From JAMZMI01 sp963848175 (GTDB taxonomy: Bacteria > Bacteroidota > Bacteroidia > Cytophagales > Cyclobacteriaceae), in NCBI GenBank assembly GCA_963848175.1, contig CAWKCO010000007.1, positions 62,001 through 126,000 on the forward strand: a stretch of DNA of 64,000 nt. Reading direction: 5' to 3'. This document shows, in pieces, positions 62,027 to 64,000 of this stretch. The first letter of the stretch is position 1. Each line of letters begins with the position of its first letter. The notes under the pieces are model-generated. The model saw only the letters and a list, made by a program, of their open reading frames with translations. It made no database searches and was not told where the DNA came from. The translations under genes were made by a program, and so were the position numbers.

Positions 62027-63043
62027 ATGCAGATCAATGACAAGGCAAGTACTCCCGAAAGAATTAAGCATGCGGAGCGCTATTTGAATATGAAATACAA
62101 TCGCTGTGGAAATAGCGGCGTGAAATTGCCTGCGATATCCCTCGGGCTATGGCATAACTTCGGTTTTGTCGATAATCTTGAAAATGGTAGAAAGATTTTG
62201 AATGCTGCCTTTGATTTGGGTATTGTTCACTTTGATTTAGCCAATAATTATGGCCCTCCATTTGGTTCAGCGGAAGAGAATTTTGGGACTATATTGAAAC
62301 GTGATTTTTTGCCATTCAGGGATGAATTGTTCATTTCCACTAAGGCAGGATATGACATGTGGCCTGGCCCCTATGGGAATTTAGGTTCTCGCAAGTATTT
62401 GATCTCCAGTTTGGATCAGAGCCTCAAGCGGATGAATCTTGATTATGTGGATCTTTTTTATCATCATAGACCTGATCCTGAGACGCCTTTGGAAGAAACG
62501 ATGGTGGCTTTAGCTGATATTGTAAGGCAAGGGAAGGCGCTTTATGTCGGAATTTCTAATTATGGCCCAGCAGAGACGGTGGAAGCCTCTAAGCTATTAA
62601 AAGAGCTTCGTGTGCCTTTTATTATCCATCAGGCCAGATATTCTATTTTAGATAGATGGGTTGAAGATGGTCTGTTAAAAGCATTGAAAGATGAAGGGCT
62701 TGGGTGCATTGCGTTTTCACCACTTGCCCAAGGGATGCTTACAAGCAAATACATCAATGGTATTCCAGAAGGCTCAAGAGCCGCAAAGGATATGACATAC
62801 TTGGAAACGAGCGTAGTTGAGCAGAATCTTGATAAGATCAAGGCATTAGCTAAGATTGCAGAAGCGCGAAATCAAAAACTCTCTCAAATGGCTATTTCAT
62901 GGCTGCTCAGTCAAGAGGGGATTACTTCGGTGTTGGTAGGAGCCAGCTCGGTGGGGCAGCTACATGAGAATGTCCAATCTTTAGATAATTTGGAATTTTC
63001 TAAAGAGGAGATTAATCAGATTGATAAAATATCAAGAGGATGA
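62027..63043 (+). CDS. aldo/keto reductase, YghZ-type
   Basis: 338 residues. The family core is seen from NRCGNSGVKLPAISLGLWHNFG, FDLANNYGPPFGSAEENFG (catalytic aspartate and tyrosine), LFISTKAGYDMWPGPYGNLGSR (lysine) and YVDLFYHHRPDPETP (histidine). YghZ-type enzymes reduce L-glyceraldehyde 3-phosphate or methylglyoxal-like aldehydes with NADPH. An N-terminal extension of 21 residues precedes MKYNRCGNSG; an internal ATG at 62090 is possible, but YghZ homologues carry a similar extension. It lies 6 bases after galE and is last in the gal unit, ending with a strong terminator. Confidence 0.9.
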   Translation: MQINDKASTPERIKHAERYLNMKYNRCGNSGVKLPAISLGLWHNFGFVDNLENGRKILNAAFDLGIVHFDLANNYGPPFGSAEENFGTILKRDFLPFRDELFISTKAGYDMWPGPYGNLGSRKYLISSLDQSLKRMNLDYVDLFYHHRPDPETPLEETMVALADIVRQGKALYVGISNYGPAETVEASKLLKELRVPFIIHQARYSILDRWVEDGLLKALKDEGLGCIAFSPLAQGMLTSKYINGIPEGSRAAKDMTYLETSVVEQNLDKIKALAKIAEARNQKLSQMAISWLLSQEGITSVLVGASSVGQLHENVQSLDNLEFSKEEINQIDKISRG

Positions 63044-63138
63044 AAGGAGTTTGGCATGAGCGTTGCTTTATGCTAATTTCTTTTCATAGTATTAGGTTTT
63101 TGGAAGGCTTGGTTTAGTTGGTGAAAATCAAGTAGGAG

Positions 63139-63166
63139 AATCCCCCGAGCAATTGGGGGATTTTTT
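63139..63166 (+). terminator. terminator of the gal unit
   Basis: AATCCCCC (63139-63146) and GGGGGATT (63155-63162) pair across GAGCAATT, with six T following. Confidence 0.9.
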
Positions 63167-63173
63167 CAAAAAA

Positions 63174-63205
63174 AAATCCCATCAGACCTGAGTCCAATGG
63201 GATTT
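63174..63205 (-). terminator. terminator of the BrxA-like gene
   Basis: AAATCCCAT (63174-63182) and ATGGGATTT (63197-63205) pair. On the minus strand a T run follows, so it ends the 63228-63644 transcript, back to back with the gal-unit terminator. Confidence 0.88.
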
Positions 63206-63227
63206 AAATTCTTCTTTTATGACGCTC

Positions 63228-63644
63228 TTAGCAAAACTCGTTGTAAACTTCTACTAGGTGACTTGCAATCATCTCTGCTGATCTTCCTTCTATGTGATGT
63301 CTTTCAACAAAATGTACCAACTCGCCATCTTTAAAAAGAGCGATAGATGGTGAAGACGGAGGAAAAGGAGCAGTAAATTCACGAGCCTTGGCAGTAGCTG
63401 CTGCATCTACACCAGCAAATACTGTTGCTAGATGATCAGGTTTTTTAGTACTAAGATTAAGTGAACTCAAAACTCCTGGGCGGCAAGTGCCAGCGGCACA
63501 GCCACATACCGAGTTCACTACGATTAGTGATGTTCCTTTATGATCTTTTAAATGATTTTCTACTGCATCTGCAGTTTTAAATTCTTCGAATCCAGCTTGT
63601 GTAAGCTGAGTTCTCATAGGTGCTACTAACTCTTCTGGATACAT
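63228..63644 (-). CDS. BrxA/BrxB-family bacilliredoxin-like protein
   Basis: 138 residues, the normal size. Landmarks: MYPEELVAPMRTQLTQAGFEE and the redox centre CGCAAGTCRPG (cysteines 47, 49 and 54). YphP/YqiW-family proteins have a thioredoxin fold with a CGC centre that reduces bacillithiol-protein disulfides in bacteria that use that thiol. The neighbour upstream on the same strand (72-base gap) is a SufT-like gene, a common pairing in Bacteroidota SUF operons. It is convergent with the aldo/keto reductase and carries its own terminator. Confidence 0.92.
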   Translation of the reverse strand: MYPEELVAPMRTQLTQAGFEEFKTADAVENHLKDHKGTSLIVVNSVCGCAAGTCRPGVLSSLNLSTKKPDHLATVFAGVDAAATAKAREFTAPFPPSSPSIALFKDGELVHFVERHHIEGRSAEMIASHLVEVYNEFC

Positions 63645-63676
63645 ATTTTTTTTTATTTACTATCGTCTATTAGGTA

Positions 63677-63711
63677 CTCAATTCTCAATTCTCAATTCTC
63701 AATTCTCAATT
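63677..63711. repeat. 7-bp tandem repeat CTCAATT, five copies
   Basis: Five perfect head-to-tail copies fill the spacer between the BrxA-like and SufT-like genes. Like the repeat at 45530 it is noncoding and low-complexity, probably a slippage product. Confidence 0.93.
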
Positions 63712-63716
63712 TATCA

Positions 63717-64000
63717 TCACATAAACCCAAGCTCAAGCTTGGCTGCTTCCGACATCATTTCTGTTGCGTATGGAGGATCAAATGTTACTTCCACAGTCAC
63801 ATCATTTACTTCTTCCACTTCTCTGATACGCATTTCAATCTCTCCAGGTATGGCTTCTGCCGATGGGCATGCTGGAGAAGTAAGCGTCATTAAAATGTGA
63901 ACATTGTTAACAGGAAAAACATTGATTTCATAGATCAAACCCAATTCAAATACATCAACTGGTATTTCAGGGTCATAAACTTTCTTGATCGCGTCAAGAA
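63717..64000 (-). CDS. SufT-type/MIP18 (DUF59) iron-sulfur assembly protein, 5' end outside window
   Basis: About 94 residues visible; the start lies beyond 64000. The reading from the edge gives DAIKKVYDPEIPVDVFELGLIYEI, the typical MIP18/PaaD core, then LTSPACPSAEAIPGEIEMRI (the cysteine-containing loop) and ELGFM at the end. Proteins of this family help mature iron-sulfur proteins, and in Bacteroidota they lie in SUF operons next to BrxA-like genes. The rest of such an operon probably lies just to the right of the window. Confidence 0.9.
   Translation of the reverse strand, partial: LDAIKKVYDPEIPVDVFELGLIYEINVFPVNNVHILMTLTSPACPSAEAIPGEIEMRIREVEEVNDVTVEVTFDPPYATEMMSEAAKLELGFM

Overview
This window reads as chromosomal DNA of a member of the Bacteroidota, most likely a marine Cytophagales-type bacterium. 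The cues are short RpoD-like sigma factor, split cobalamin-dependent methionine synthase, BatA-type N-terminal membrane protein, DUF4199 proteins, START-like protein, LytTR regulator, TlpA/DUF4369 thioredoxin, many SpII lipoproteins and -7 promoter boxes of the TAnnTTTG type. The genus cannot be fixed from the sequence alone. The DNA is moderately AT-rich throughout, and no plasmid, phage or CRISPR locus was seen.

Layout. (1) 1-15.4 kb: a sugar-catabolic cluster. It holds a broken NCS1-type permease, a secreted arabinofuranosidase-like glycosidase, an S1-type sulfatase, a FucP-like symporter, a ManD-type mannonate dehydratase, an SDR dehydrogenase, an SMP-30 lactonase and an FAH-family hydrolase. 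Together they suggest uptake and oxidative (dehydrogenase-lactonase-dehydratase-hydrolase) breakdown of a sulfated or uronate-rich polysaccharide unit. The FAH gene is split by a complete 2.67-kb IS21-family element with a 5-bp target duplication. (2) 15.4-20 kb: a small protein and a FIST protein / GAF-PAS histidine kinase / LytTR regulator operon. (3) 20-28 kb: tRNA-Met, START-like protein, LptF/G-type permease, rpsO, pnp, rpoD, trxB, hslV, then a LacI-regulator remnant. (4) 28.5-41.5 kb: MFS sugar transporter, tRNA-Pro, BatA-type protein, dihydroorotase-like protein without metal ligands, two DUF4199 proteins, two glycosyltransferases, TspO-like protein, lipoprotein, a possible 21-residue membrane peptide, an orphan chemoreceptor-like protein and a Ppx/GppA phosphatase. 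(5) 41.5-47.9 kb: an S-box (SAM-I) riboswitch upstream of metH (two genes), then a four-helix-bundle gene preceded by an 8-bp tandem repeat, metF, and HMG-CoA lyase. (6) 47.9-58.8 kb: SLC13 permease, dprA, MerR-type regulator, CapA-like protein, M23 peptidase, alaS, gatB, TlpA-like protein. (7) 58.8-64 kb: LacI regulator-galK-galE-aldo/keto reductase, then convergent brxA-like and sufT-like genes, the last cut by the window edge.

A striking global feature is that seven reading-frame breaks (two in the permease, one each in SMP-30, a lipoprotein, pyruvate kinase, thioredoxin reductase and the LacI remnant) are each repaired by removing one base. Because pyruvate kinase and thioredoxin reductase are normally important, part of this pattern may be insertion-type sequencing error rather than true gene decay. 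Those genes are reported here as broken as given. The best candidates for something undescribed are the structured RNA-like element at 2531-2613, the shared 23-bp box in front of both tRNA genes, the small membrane peptide with its own promoter and terminator, and the three-gene FIST signalling operon.
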